Positions 52,801 through 64,000 of a DNA stretch of 64,000 bases are shown here, piece after piece. Numbering within the stretch: position 1 is the first letter of the stretch; each line of letters opens with the position of its first letter. The position numbers were made by a program, and so were the translations under genes. A model generated the notes under the pieces. The model did no database searches, was not told the DNA's origin, and was given only the letters and a program-made list of their open reading frames with translations. The stretch is from Sphagnum magellanicum (lineage: Eukaryota; Streptophyta; Sphagnopsida; Sphagnales; Sphagnaceae). Where the stretch lies: NCBI GenBank assembly GCA_021904315.1, contig CM038912.1, positions 9,387,061 through 9,451,060 of the forward strand, in the 5' to 3' direction.

Positions 52801-55800
52801 ATCTCTACATTTAAAGATAGGCCTCTTGGTTGATTGGTTGACCATTAAGCCCTATATTCTTCAAGAATTCAAATGTTGATGTTATGGAAGAAGAAAGATT
52901 TATGTGTGATTTAGGAAATCAAGTATTTGTAACAAAAAATATTAACTAATGTACCTAGTGCATACACTTCAATTTCATTCCTTCTTGATGTTCCATAGTT
53001 CAACACTGACACATCAAGAAAAAATGAAATCAAAGCATATGCAATATGTTTATCATATTAACTTCTATTTATACCAACTTCATCAACTTTTCCATTCAAA
53101 CAAAGTGGGTTGCTAGCACCCACATTTTTTTTTTCGTATACCCATTTATTTATCTTTCACCGGAGTTGGATTTCATTGCATTTTATAGTTGTTATTGAAT
53201 TTTTGTCATAAAACTTGTTATTTATTTAAGACTCATTTTTCTTATAATTCATTGTTGTTATTTTTGTATGATTCCAACCCTTCATGTAGATGATTGGACA
53301 TGGAATTATTTTTTGATGAATTTCTTGCTTGAAATATACTTGACATGCATTTAGACTCAAGAGGTGGGGTTTTTCACCTTAGGATTGAAATTAAATTGTT
53401 ATGTATTATTTACTATTGATATTACTATTGGAAACAAGCTAAAGCTTTGTATTCACATTTGTCAAAAATGTTTGTTGGTACAATTGTAGGTTGTCAAATT
53501 GCTATAACCATTGCACTTTCCTTGCAACCTTGTATGTACCTTTAACAAATGCATGTTGCCACATATCTCAAACTTTAAACTAAGACTATTGCCATCATAA
53601 TACAACCAAAAAAATATTATAGCCATGTGCACAATAGTTTCACATTGCATTTTGTCACTTCAATCCACCTAGCCTAGAAAATAGGGGTCAATTGTGCAAC
53701 ATTGAAAAACCCAAAAAAAACATGGGTTAAACTCATCATCTTTAGACTTGCACTAATTTTCATTGTCATTACACATCCATTTTCTCAATATAATTCAAAA
53801 CATTGTACCATAGTATAGGGTAGAACTATCCATCATCATTCACTACCCTATGATTGAACATTTCTCTAAATCTTTGTCATATGTGCTTCATTTTGAGTGA
53901 TTTAAAATGTTATGAAAGTGCTACCTCAAGCTCTAGAAATCATCTTCAGTTCTACAACAAAGCAACATACATAGAATTTTTGAGTTGTTCAAAAACCGGC
54001 TTTATAATGTTTTGTGGGTTTTTTTTTTCCAGTTCTTGACCCCCTCTGGGGAGGGGGGGTTAGCACATAACTTTCTCATTTCTAATCCATTTTTGAAATT
54101 TTTTAATGAGTTAGATACACCAAGAGGAGGCATTCAAGTTTTGTTTGGACATCATAAACAATAGAGCCTTCACCTTGGATCCAGCATGCCCTGAGCACTT
54201 AAGTGTTCGCTCACCAGCCATCCTACCCTAGTGCACCTTGGCAGCCTCAACAATAATTATATTATTTGTAAAAATGTTATAACTTTCCCAAAAAACTCAA
54301 TTTTGTAACAAATGGAAATTTGCAAAGGAAATGGGGGAATCTTTTGGAAATTTCAAGAATATTTTGCTTTTTCTACAAGGAATGTTCAAAATGATTAAAT
54401 TATTTCACAAACATGCATTGAAACTTGAAATCACCCCTAAACCGCAGTATCTCCTTTGAATTGGGTTTCTCCCCCATTTCTCCCACACTCCATCCTTATA
54501 ATAAAAAACCAAACAGATACACCAATTCAAAGGAGATACATTCAATGGATTACTTGAAAACCCCAAGAAACCGCATTACATTTGACATAGATTGCCATAT
54601 TAATATCTTTCTACAACTTCACATAGCTATACACAAGGCTAGAGATCACATAACTAGTGTGCCTTCCTTAAAGTTACACCAATCACACACACACACCATT
54701 TGCAACAACCTTGGCTCAAAAATCACAATGCAATTTGGGGGCTCCCCAAGGGGCCTTCCCTGCGCACAATTTCCTACTCTGAGATGGTCCCAGAGATTTC
54801 ATGTGATTTCCATGGAGCACAGACATTTTGCTGGGATGCAACATCAATCGTCCATTTGAATGAGTCTCCACTGCATAAATGATTTGTTCCTCAATTGTTA
54901 CACTAGGTAAGGCCATGCTGTCAGGCCATCACACCTTGTACCTCAGACTCCGGATTCAGTTCCCAAGGTGTAATGCCCCAACAATAGAGCCATCTTATAT
55001 AAGTAAAAACCTTTGAAAATTCTAATATCATGACAAAGCAGAAAATCTCATAACACCTATAACAAGATTGATTCAACACTAAGCAGGATTGAAATCTAAG
55101 ACCTAAGCAGCAAGAATGAACATTCTCTTAGTACTCCACCTGTATTGGATTGCACCCAATGTTCTGGCTGAAATTTTCAATGCATAATATACTCATGGGT
55201 ACATAGCCAACTATTCATCTCACACCAAACTCACAATGGGATTCTAAACAATCCACTCTGAAATTGCCTAGGTAGATTATTTGTATCGGTAGTCATTCAA
55301 CTATCTGCCCAACACCAGTCCCACAAATTGGATTCTGCACAATCCACAGGCAAAAATTGACTATATATATGTAACATTCTTATGGGTATTCAGCCAACTA
55401 TCCTCCCTAGACCAAACCCAAAAGGTGTTGGAAACATAGAAATCTTCAAGCTTAAAACTGCACAATGGACAGAACGGATGACAGGGCTAAACCAACAACC
55501 AAAACAAATGGCAATCTTGACCTACCTCAAGAGGTGAACTCTGAGTTGTCTTCTCTGTTCTACTGCTGAAAGCACTGGCTGAAATTTTGAAACCTTTGGT
55601 CAATTTCCAGGGAATCCACTTGCACTAATTTCACCAGGTAATTTCAAGGTCACATGAGCTAAACGTGTCTATGCCAATATGCATACGTCCCTTGAAAGTT
55701 CAGGAAGGTAAGGTTCTGTAGTAGCACAGAAAGATAGATGCAATTTTCCTTCCAGGATCCCAAATTTTCTTCCAGGTAGATTACAGACTAAAACTGTCAG

Positions 55801-56556
55801 GATCAGCATTCCCTGCCCTCCAAGAGTTTTTGACAAAATTCTTGCAGTGGCAGAAACTGCACTGGGACAAGCAGTGCTACTCTAGTGAAACAAAAACAAT
55901 GTGCACAGTATCATCCACAATGAAAAAAGGAAGAGAGGGAAAACTGGTCCAGAATCAGACTGACTCGAGCACATGGAATCTAAAGAGAATAATTCACCTT
56001 TGTCAGGAATTTGCCCCATCATAACTGAGGCAATGTGTCATTCACAACAACACCATTCTGTTAATGATGCCGATCCATGGATTTCTCCTTCACTGGGGAA
56101 GCTCCACATTGGAAAAAAGAGAATAGGCAAAAACCAAGGTTGCTGGAGAAGCAGACCTGTGATGCCTGTCAAAATGTTGGCAATTATTGTTTGTAGATTC
56201 ATGTTACAACAAAAGCTAGTATTGCTCCCAGTGGGACTAGATTCTAATATGTGAAAGAGACCCAACCTTCAACTTTCCAACAGCAAAGCAAGCAATGCAT
56301 GTACACAGAGGCTGTCCAGTGTACTAAAAATTGATATGACTTACAACAACATTGCACAGAAGAATGAGGTACTTCTCTTGACTGTGCCAGCTTTGAATCG
56401 ATATATGCCTCAGTCTATACAATTTCAACACCGGACCACATTTAAAGAAGGATATCTTTCTGCTGATCTAAGACAATACATGCTATTCATCCTTCTAGGG
56501 TTAATCTCATTGCAAACACCATGTCTCCAGAATGTTGCTGCTCATATGATACACAC
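48866..56556. other. Intergenic region between RPA1 and LHP1, no intact gene
   Basis: The part next to 48866 is the RPA1 5' flank. Its plus strand is rich in TC words (about 48880-49000) and then GAG/GGGG (about 49130-49180). Farther on the DNA is AT-rich, with a TTTA run (about 49566-49588) and an AT run (49812-49855). Open frames at 50274-50606, 51330-51524 and 54425-54859 (+) carry no recognised domain. The stretch just before 56557 should include the LHP1 3' untranslated region. Confidence 0.5.
49812..49855. repeat. AT microsatellite
   Basis: Perfect AT run of about 44 bp upstream of RPA1. Confidence 0.95.
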
Positions 56557-59500
56557 CTAAGTTGCTGTGTTGTACCGCAGGTGTTGTTCGTAAAAATCAA
56601 TAAGCTGCAACACTCTCACAATTCAATTACTGTGAGTTAACATATGCTTGCATGCCATTCAGTCAATTACTGCAGTTATCTATTGGAAAGCAAATCAAAG
56701 AAGACTCCACTCATCATGTAGATGTGGCATGGGCATTCTATCTGGAGGTGTAGAGGAAAGCCCACCCTAAAGAAAAGAGAAAACCCAGAAGAATTCATGG
56801 GTGGTTTCAACAACAGTGTTGGTCATATGAATGTTTAGGGACCTTCAACAGCAACATGCATGGCATTGATGACAGACAAGAACATTCCCACTGACTTCAT
56901 CACTTTAATGGGAAAACTCGGCCATGCTGCTGGCTAGCTCAAGAAAAAACACTAACATAGAAAGGCCAGAAAGGAAAAAAAACCCAACAAAGTGCAAAAA
57001 CAGGAAAGAAAACAGAGAGAAGAAAGTTGAGATGAACTTTAGAGGGAAAAGAACAGAGAACAAATGGACTCCACCTGCACAACAATATCCCACTAACTAC
57101 CAATGCATCAATTTGAGCAGTGAATGACAACTTCATTCCTGGATGTGCAACACGTTGTGCTAATCACATCTTGTAACTCTCCCACTAGACACAGGCAATC
57201 AGCACTACGTAAATGCAAACAGATCAGACTAATAAATGGATGCAGGTCACTCTGTTAAAGAAGAACAGTGTCACCAACCTACTTGGCAAGCTTTATCATC
57301 AGCACCATGACATTTACCAGAAGAAAGCACATGGTAGTACCAGAATTGGGTAGTTCTCACGCATAAACTTGTTATCAACTGCAACTTCCTCCCCATCCGA
57401 TCTGTCAGACAGGCATGAAAACCCCACAGCCTAAGCTACACAACTGAAACAATATTGGCACATGGAGATGTCAGATGCTGATAGGAAACATTAGCTCTGC
57501 ACTGTCACATCAACTTGAACACAAAAACAGATCAAATGTGCCTAAGAAGGCAAGGCAAATAACCTAGAAGCCTTGAAAAGAACCACAACATCCTGCTTAT
57601 CATCAGCAATACTGTTGCTGTAGCTGATGGCCTTCAGTATCTGGGTAATGAGTGGTGGACTGGCTACCCCAATGTTTCCATCCCCTGGTGGTGGAAATTT
57701 TCCAACCAGTTCAGAACCTGGAGGATTGGATGGGAACTCTCTGCTGTCAAGGGTTTTATTCCTGAAATCAGTGCTTCCCAACTCGTGTCCTGGAGTTCCC
57801 TTTGCAGTTTGGGTTGCAACTTCCTTCTCCACTCTTTGCCCCCCCTCCTTGCAGTCATCTAGAGCCATTTGCACACTTTCAATCTCCTGAGGTTGTATGG
57901 CTTGTCCTGCAGCAGCAATCGTCCTTTCTTTTGAACCTGCAGCCAGTCCCCCTGACCTTGAGCTACTTTGTATTGTCTCATTCCCCATAACTGCAATTCT
58001 TGTGTCCAATTCATCATCAGAGTACCATGTTTCCACCACCCCTCCTGCTTCTCCTTGCTGCTCAGCTTCATACATCATATGAAGACTACTGGGGAGTGTT
58101 GTCCCATTAGTGGCTATGGCATGAGTATTTGTCTGTTCTCTTCTGTTACTAGCTTCAGATGAGGGCACCAAGGGCCTTTCACTCTTCTCTGTGTAAGGCC
58201 TGGGCATGGCCTCATCAGCCAGGGCATTGGCCTCATTCACCACTTGACTGTTTAATTTTTTCAGACCTATACCATGGGCTGCACCAATGAGGGCACTAGC
58301 CACTGATGCTGTTTCTTCATGGGTGGCTTTCTTGCCATGAGATTCCACTCGTTTCTCCCCATCTGAACAACCATTTCCAGCAACTTTACTTGTGCCTGGA
58401 GCAGCAGGATCACTGGAAGAGGAAGGCAGTGAGTTTGTGGGTGTGTCTTCTGGTAAGTCTAACAATGTTTTTGCTGAATCAGCTAAAGTGGGGTTTGTCA
58501 CTCTCCCTGCTGAGGTGCCATTCCAACATGATTTGCTCTCCTTCTCTCGACGCACAGCATAAGAATCTGTTGATGACTTTAAAGTTTCATCCCCTCCACT
58601 TACACTGGGCACAAGGTCATTAGCAGTAGATGCTGAACTGTGTTTCCTCCTAACCTCAAGAGTGTAATGCCCAAATTTGCGCTTTCCCCGTCGTGCTCTT
58701 TGCCACAACATATATTCACATGATAAATAAAAAAGCCAGTCAAAATCAAGGCTGAAGAAGGATGTGTTGTCTGATTTCAAGCCTGCAAAACCCCCACACA
58801 AACAGTAACAGGCTACAGAAACAGAGGGTGTGTTTTCAATTCTTCTTGTGTAGGAGAAAAATTGAGCAAGCACACCTGTTTTCAAACTTCTCAAGGATGT
58901 CACTACATCTTTGGATGTGTTCATAAGGCTCCCATGTGTTATCTTTCTCTTGCCACCCTCTCCTGTCCCCAAAAGAGATGTATGCTTATGCCATCATCAA
59001 ATCTGTATAGTTGAGCATGCACATGCACCTTTTTTTGCCTGGCAAGTCCACCACTGGTTCTTCTTCAAGCTTGAAAAGCAAACAAAGCATCAAGATGATC
59101 AAAGAAAACAAGCACAAAGGTGATGATGATCTCAGGAACCTCACCATTTCACGAAGTACTCCTTCTTTCCCTGCAAAAAACAGAAACCCCCATCCAAGTT
59201 CACATCAATCAATGCTGTCAATTTAGCAAAACCTCTGTTACCAGGGACATGAAGCAGGACAACAATTACTATACCTTGCGAATTCTCTTCTTTCGGATCG
59301 CCTCAATTTCAAACATTCCCTCCTCAAGAACCTCCTCGCGCGCAGATAAACCATCCTCCTCGACACTATCTTCTTCTTCATCGTCGTCGCCGTTCCTTTG
59401 GTTAGCACTGTTGAACTCCTCATATCTGTCTTCAGCGTCCTCTCGCTTCTCTTGCTTCCTACCATCCTCCTTCCCTACTTCCCCGTTGTGTTTTAGCCCA

Positions 59501-59790
59501 GGAGCTATGTTTGTCCCTTCCTTGGTTCTACTACTCATCTGCTCATTGCCGATCATGTCAGGCTCCGCCGGTACCTCCCATTCCTCCTCCTCCTCCTCCT
59601 CCTCCTCCTCCTTCTTGCCTATCGTTTTCGGGCGCTGCAAGTTTGGCGAGTACCTTATAATTTCTTGCATTGCCGACGAGAACAGTACTACTCCTCTTCC
59701 TCCTCCTCCTGCTGCGATTATCATCAATGGCGTGCTATCATCGTCGTACACCTGCACACTTTCCTGCGTACTCCATCGCTGGTTTGCCAT
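56557..59790 (-). CDS. LHP1: LIKE HETEROCHROMATIN PROTEIN 1 (LHP1/TFL2) homologue, 6 exons
   Basis: Nuclear chromatin reader; in Arabidopsis LHP1 binds H3K27me3 and works with Polycomb complexes in gene silencing. Exons: 59790-59275, 59170-59145, 58962-58876, 58697-57564, 57401-57341, 56604-56557. All are GT..AG and the joined frame is about 623 aa, longer than Arabidopsis LHP1 (about 445). Exon 1 ends in acidic tracts (a ten-Glu run, GDDDEEED) and then the chromodomain start FEIEAIRKKRIRK (about 160-172). Micro-exon 2 (26 nt) adds KKEYFVKW and exon 3 RGWQEKDNTWEP, so the aromatic cage (F, W, W) is intact. A basic patch, RRGKRKFG, follows, then a long low-complexity hinge. The chromo-shadow domain runs across exons 4-6: ITQILKAISYSNSIADDKQD, SDGEEVAVDNKFM, LIDFYEQHLRYN. 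The order chromodomain, hinge, shadow domain identifies it as LHP1 rather than a general HP1 or CMT protein. Confidence 0.93.
59581..59612. repeat. CTC/GAG microsatellite in LHP1 exon 1 (poly-Glu)
   Basis: Perfect CTC repeat on the plus strand, read as GAG on the gene strand, encoding a ten-residue glutamate run upstream of the chromodomain. It is inside the coding sequence, so length variants would keep frame in steps of three. Confidence 0.9.
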
Positions 59791-59988
59791 GCCTTCCTCA
59801 CAATTTCCGTCTCCAAGACAAAATAAGTAGTAAACGCTCTTGTCTCAACCAACAAACGAAGCAAGCAAGCCAGAGTGCAGCGCAACAGACGGTTGGTAAC
59901 AACATTTCTTCGTTCCCCACATCATAAATCAAAACTGAAGACATAAATTGAATCAGACAAAACTCAAGGAAGAAACCAAAACAACCCC

Positions 59989-60019
<31 letters not shown>

Positions 60020-60130
60020 AAAAAACAGTTTTTGCGAGAGAAATCTCACACAAAGTCGAACATCAGCGGCGAGCGCGCGCGCGCCCACACACACACACAC
60101 CCTCGAAATGCGTTCTTCATGCACAAAGTG
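59791..60130 (-). promoter_or_regulatory. LHP1 5' flank with C25/A16 homopolymer and GC/CA repeats
   Basis: Upstream of the LHP1 start. The plus strand has 25 consecutive C (59985-60009) then 16 A (60010-60025), which is T16 then G25 on the gene strand, about 195 bp from the ATG. A GC/CA run (about 60071-60101) follows. The G tract could form a quadruplex; a regulatory role is only inferred, and the exact length is open to sequencing error. Confidence 0.45.
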
Positions 60131-61929
60131 AACCAACAACCATCTTCAGTACACGATACATTTCTTGAGTACACAGTTGCACTATGTAATGATTTTATCA
60201 TTTCCTATCATAGATTTGTTAGCAATTTTTTTGGCCCTACAATAAATCCATTGCAACCCCTACAGATGATCTTCATATGTCCATGACTTGATGATTCTAA
60301 CCTTCACAAATTCTCTTCTTAAACATTTGCAATTGTTGTTTACATAACTAACTAGCACCTACTTTGTATGGTTGTATTTTTTACAATTTGTGGAAATTAA
60401 AATGGATGAATTTTTATAATTTACATTATTATGGAATGATGGTACGTTGATAATAGGATGATGTTATTGTCTTTATCAAAGATCTCAATTGTATTAAATA
60501 ATTGCATGTTGTCATTTTGTGTGGTAGTCTTTGATTTTTTCCATGTTGGTTCACCCACTCTAGAGGTTGTATTTTAATTTTTAATAATCTTTTTAATGAA
60601 AATTATGTATGGACTAGTGTTGTGTGGGTATATCATTTATCCAAATATACCCATTGGGTACATGCATATGTAGGGTATCTTATTTATTTTACTCTATTTT
60701 TTCAAAATCAATATACCTTAATCAAATGCATATTCAAAGAAAGGTATATAAATTTGAAAAATTATACCCATTTCATAACCTTGGATATATCTCAAAAGTA
60801 CCCATACTCAAAGTTGGGTGTGTCCTCAAATTCGAGTAAATCTCATCAGGATAAATTTCATTTAAACCCTAAATCACCATTGTTGTTTCCAATGATTGTA
60901 ATGTAATGTGTTCAATTTTTAATATTGTGCTCAAGTTTCCAATTTCATGTTTAGGTTTTCAATGTGCTCCAAATAGTTTGTGCTTAGGTTTTTAGGGTTG
61001 TGCTTAAGTTTCCAAGTTTCCAATGTGCTCCAAATAGTTTGTGTTTAGGTTTCTAGGGTTGTGGTCAAGTTTCCAAGTTTCCAATGTGTTCCAAGTTCAT
61101 GCTCAACTTTTTAGGTTTTAGTGTGTTCCAAATTCTTGTTCAAGTTTCCAAGTTTATAATGTGCTCCACGTTCACGCTTAAGTTTCTAATGTGTAGGCAT
61201 AATGGTGTTTAAGTTTCCAAGGTGTTCCGAGTTCATGCTCAAAGTGCTCATGTTTCTAGAGTGCTCGGGTTTCTAATGTGCTCCAAGTAATTTGTGTTCA
61301 AGTTTCCAATGTTTCTAGTGTTGTGTTTAGCTTTCCAGTTTTAGGATTTTAATGTGTGGGTGTAATATTAAACTTTCAACAACAATAGGTTAATGAACAA
61401 ATAAGTTTCCATTAGTTTGTGTTTAGGTTTCCAAGTTTGTGTTCTATGTGTGTGTATGTGGGTGTGTGGTACGTTGACAAACAAGTAACATTTCCATCAA
61501 CTCCAAGTTCATGTTCCAACTTTGTGTTACACAAGTTTCTAGATCACAAGTCAATAATAACAAATCATGGGTTTTCAATAGTGAATTGAGTTACATGGGT
61601 TTTCAAGTTCATGTTACATGAGTTTAGGGCAATGTAAGGTAGGTGTCCAATTTTTGATTTTGTGTGTGCATGTGGAGAAGTGTTTTTTTAAGAAACAATG
61701 TAAAAGAAATACAATTTTTGCCTGCAACTTGAAATGGTGAACAAAAGCCCCACCAACCCAAAGGAATTCGCCTTTCCAAATGGTGATGCACCCTCATCCA
61801 CAATTGTTGTTCTTGGTTATTCATCAACTAATAGATCTAGTATAACCATACTTGCTCCTAAGACCAATCAACAACTAGCTATATTATAACAAGCAAAATT
61901 TTGGGCTCCAATGCGATCGAAAACCTATT
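60131..61929. other. Intergenic, holds a degenerate tandem repeat
   Basis: No gene recognised. From about 60905 the DNA becomes an irregular array of aagtttccaatgtgctccaa-type words (see the repeat entry). Confidence 0.5.
60905..61620. repeat. Degenerate tandem repeat, about 60-bp unit
   Basis: Repeated words tttccaagtttccaatgtgctcc, aaatagtttgtg and ttaggtttctagggttgtg recur many times. The first units are spaced about 60 bp and later units decay. Shorter related words (ccaatgtgttcc) also occur near 2770-2830. No coding potential. Confidence 0.75.
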
Positions 61930-63900
61930 CCTTGGGTCTTTTTCAAACCAAATGATGATGAACATGTATCATTTGAAATATAACAAGTCTTTCATTGTAT
62001 TTTGCGTCGTTCAATTATTTTGGGTGCTCATGTTTTGGGATCAAAAACTCAATGTAGGAAAAGATTAATCTCTTATAAAAATATAAATGGAACTTCAACC
62101 ATGAAAAAACATTGTGAAGATGAACATTTTGACATTTTTAAAATGTATGTTAATGAGATTGTATGACATTGGCATTCTATTGAAACAAATGCCTCTAACA
62201 AACAAAGTTCCAAGGTTTGAAAAGTGGTAATTCCAAGATCCATTTCTACATTTTTTTGGTAATATTACAAAATATAAAAATTCAAATGAATAACAAAAAG
62301 CTTTCATTTTTTATTTTATGTTGGTTGTTGTGAAGGGGTTACTCTTTTTAAACATAGTTGAAAACCTATGGATGAAGCAATTTGGCTTACAAAAGGACCC
62401 ACAATTGGTGTTTCCATCACGCAAATATTTAATTAAAGAAGTATTACCTTATATGATGACATGCACACTTGAAAAGTTTGTTTTACCTTATGTCAATGCT
62501 ATAGTTTTAATCACAACAACATTTGGATGAGTAAAGGTGCACTTGATATTTTTGTCCTTGTGATTAATTTTTTAACATTGGATTGGGAATCAAAAGATGT
62601 CACAATTGGTCTATTTAAGACAAAAGGCATTGTTGAAATTAATCTTGTTAATAATTACAAACTTTATTTAAGGAATACAAGTTGACTAACAAAATTATTT
62701 GTTATGTGAAATATAAAGGCACAAATCTATCTACAATAACAAACGTTTTTAAACAAATCATTAATTATTATGAATTGGGGACATTGGCACCATTTGAAGG
62801 TGGTTGTTCTAGCCATGCCTTTTTAAAAACTTGCCAATATGCCATTTTTGGTGAAAAGTTAAATTCGGGTCTACAGCATGTGAACATGAAATTTGCACAA
62901 TCTTCAATTCAAACTTATATAACATGGCCAAAAAAATTAGGGAAAAAAAGGGTAGGATGGAAAAAAAAATCATTTGGTTATAAATTTGTGACCACGAAAT
63001 CTAAGCATATTAATGAAAACAAGGTTTACTTCCAAAATAGCAATGTCCCAGCATGCCCTTGAATTTAGGGTTATTATTCATGTTTGTTATAATCAACAAA
63101 CATTTGCTTTATAAGCAAAATTCCAACACCAAAACTTTGGGCCATTATAGAAAACATTGTTTGAACCCTAACCTCGATTGTATCAAGTTGTGTGTTGAAT
63201 CAACATTATGGTTACTGGTTGTTGAATGATGCACTTGCAAATGTAATTAACCTTTGTGTGAAATTGACCAATAAAATACTTTAACAAGAAATCTAAATGA
63301 ATTATATTCCCCCATTTCAATTTAATGCAAAATTGTTTTTGTTAGCCAAGAGAATGTGATTAGAAGTCACTTATGTGCATACTACATTTTTGAATTGTTT
63401 GCATCAATTTGATCCCCAAAAAAACTCAAATGATGTTGGCTTTAATGTTTGATCCTAGATTCAAGGATCTTTCTATATATATTTCAAATAATTATGCGAT
63501 AATAGAAAAAACCATGATTGTAGCAATAAAGTAAGATTATGAAATTCTAAGTCCTCTTTTGTGTTCAACTTATAAAAAAGTTTCTCCTTTTGCAAAACAC
63601 CCCTCAAATTATAACCCCCAAGAATGGCCATTAGCAATGTTTAGTGTAAGATCGACTTAAGATCAAATTGTCATGGAACATGTAATTTTTTTAGTTTTTC
63701 TAATCACATGAAAGTTTTTAATTTTTATGATCGTAGATTTTAATAAAATGTATATAAATCAAATGTGTAATGCTAATAATTTTTCTTTGACTATATGTGC
63801 AATGGGAACTTGCATGTTTTCAAATTTTGCAATTAGTTGCAAAGTCTTGTGAAGATCCATTATAGTGGTGGAACGTGCATGAGGTGAAATGTATAGTTGT
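61930..63900 (+). pseudogene. Decayed BED-finger hAT-superfamily transposase
   Basis: Plus-strand conceptual translation in several frames gives, in order: a BED-finger region (FHCILRRS, then GTSTMKKHCEDEH, about 61990-62130), LFLNIVENLWMKQFGLQKD and VFPSRKYLIKEVLP (about 62330-62450), a block with LVINFLTLDWE (about 62550-62590), KIICYVKYKGTNLSTITN and SSHAFLKTCQYA (about 62690-62840), QSSIQTYITWPKKLGKK (about 62900-62950), PKLWAIIENIV and NQHYGYWLLNDALANVINLC (about 63130-63260), DPRFKDLSIYI (about 63452-63485), and near 63840-63880 a remnant of the usual hAT dimerisation block (PL..WW). This is the full order of a hAT transposase. Stops and frameshifts separate the blocks, and the second Cys of the BED CxxC is replaced by Arg. 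It may run past the window end. Terminal inverted repeats and target-site duplications were not located. Confidence 0.82.
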
Positions 63901-64000
63901 TAGATTTTAAGTATCATGGGAAGTTAAATTGAAACAAAATGGATTTTTCTATTGTTGGGATTCTAATAATACATGTCAACTTCAAATTTGAAACTTAAAT

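Noticed and set aside
54900..54980. Possible tRNA-like stem region
   Set aside because: No cloverleaf or T-loop consensus (GGTTCGAAT) could be completed, so no RNA gene is called.
59120..59830. 236-codon plus-strand open frame rich in serine
   Set aside because: Antisense shadow of LHP1 exons 1-2. The serine-rich runs are the complement of GAG/GAT codons.

Overview
The window is nuclear DNA from a land plant. It carries intron-rich genes with GT..AG introns, a plant-type cellulose synthase with an N-terminal RING-type zinc finger, a plant-type chromodomain/chromo-shadow protein (LHP1), and repeated TTTAGGG/AAACCCTAA (telo-box) words. CesA motifs, the fossil PPR fragment and the two decayed hAT-type transposases suggest a seed-free plant (moss, fern or lycophyte) rather than a flowering plant. 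The species cannot be fixed from the sequence alone.

Four conserved genes could be reconstructed exon by exon. All lie on the minus strand, and each exon chain keeps one open frame from start to stop. They are: (1) an RPD3/HDA1-superfamily class I histone deacetylase (8902-13480, 8 exons, about 723 aa) with an unusually long Pro/Ser/Thr/Val-rich C-terminal tail; (2) a cellulose synthase catalytic subunit, CesA (26378-33508, 14 exons, about 1091 aa); (3) the large subunit of replication protein A, RPA1/RPA70 (44413-48865, 14 exons, about 647 aa); (4) an LHP1/TFL2-type heterochromatin protein with chromodomain and chromo-shadow domain (56557-59790, 6 exons, about 623 aa).

The genes are separated by about 8-13 kb of AT-rich intergenic DNA, and the outer flanks are similar. 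This DNA holds a 0.47-kb tandem duplication (1.67-2.62 kb), a decayed hAT/DUF4371-like transposase on the minus strand (about 5.3-6.1 kb), a PPR-gene fossil (about 17.7-18.0 kb, minus), a decayed BED-finger hAT transposase on the plus strand (about 61.9-63.9 kb), several degenerate tandem repeats and many microsatellites. The last CesA intron is almost wholly a minisatellite of eight units.

HDAC and LHP1 are both chromatin-silencing factors, and RPA works at the replication fork where silent chromatin is copied. CesA is a plasma-membrane enzyme making cell-wall cellulose. They are separately transcribed genes, not an operon, and nothing in the sequence shows that their linkage is functional. 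I found no RNA gene, no CRISPR array and no convincing novel multi-gene system. The most unusual items are the HDAC tail, the LHP1 micro-exon and split shadow domain, and the fossil elements.
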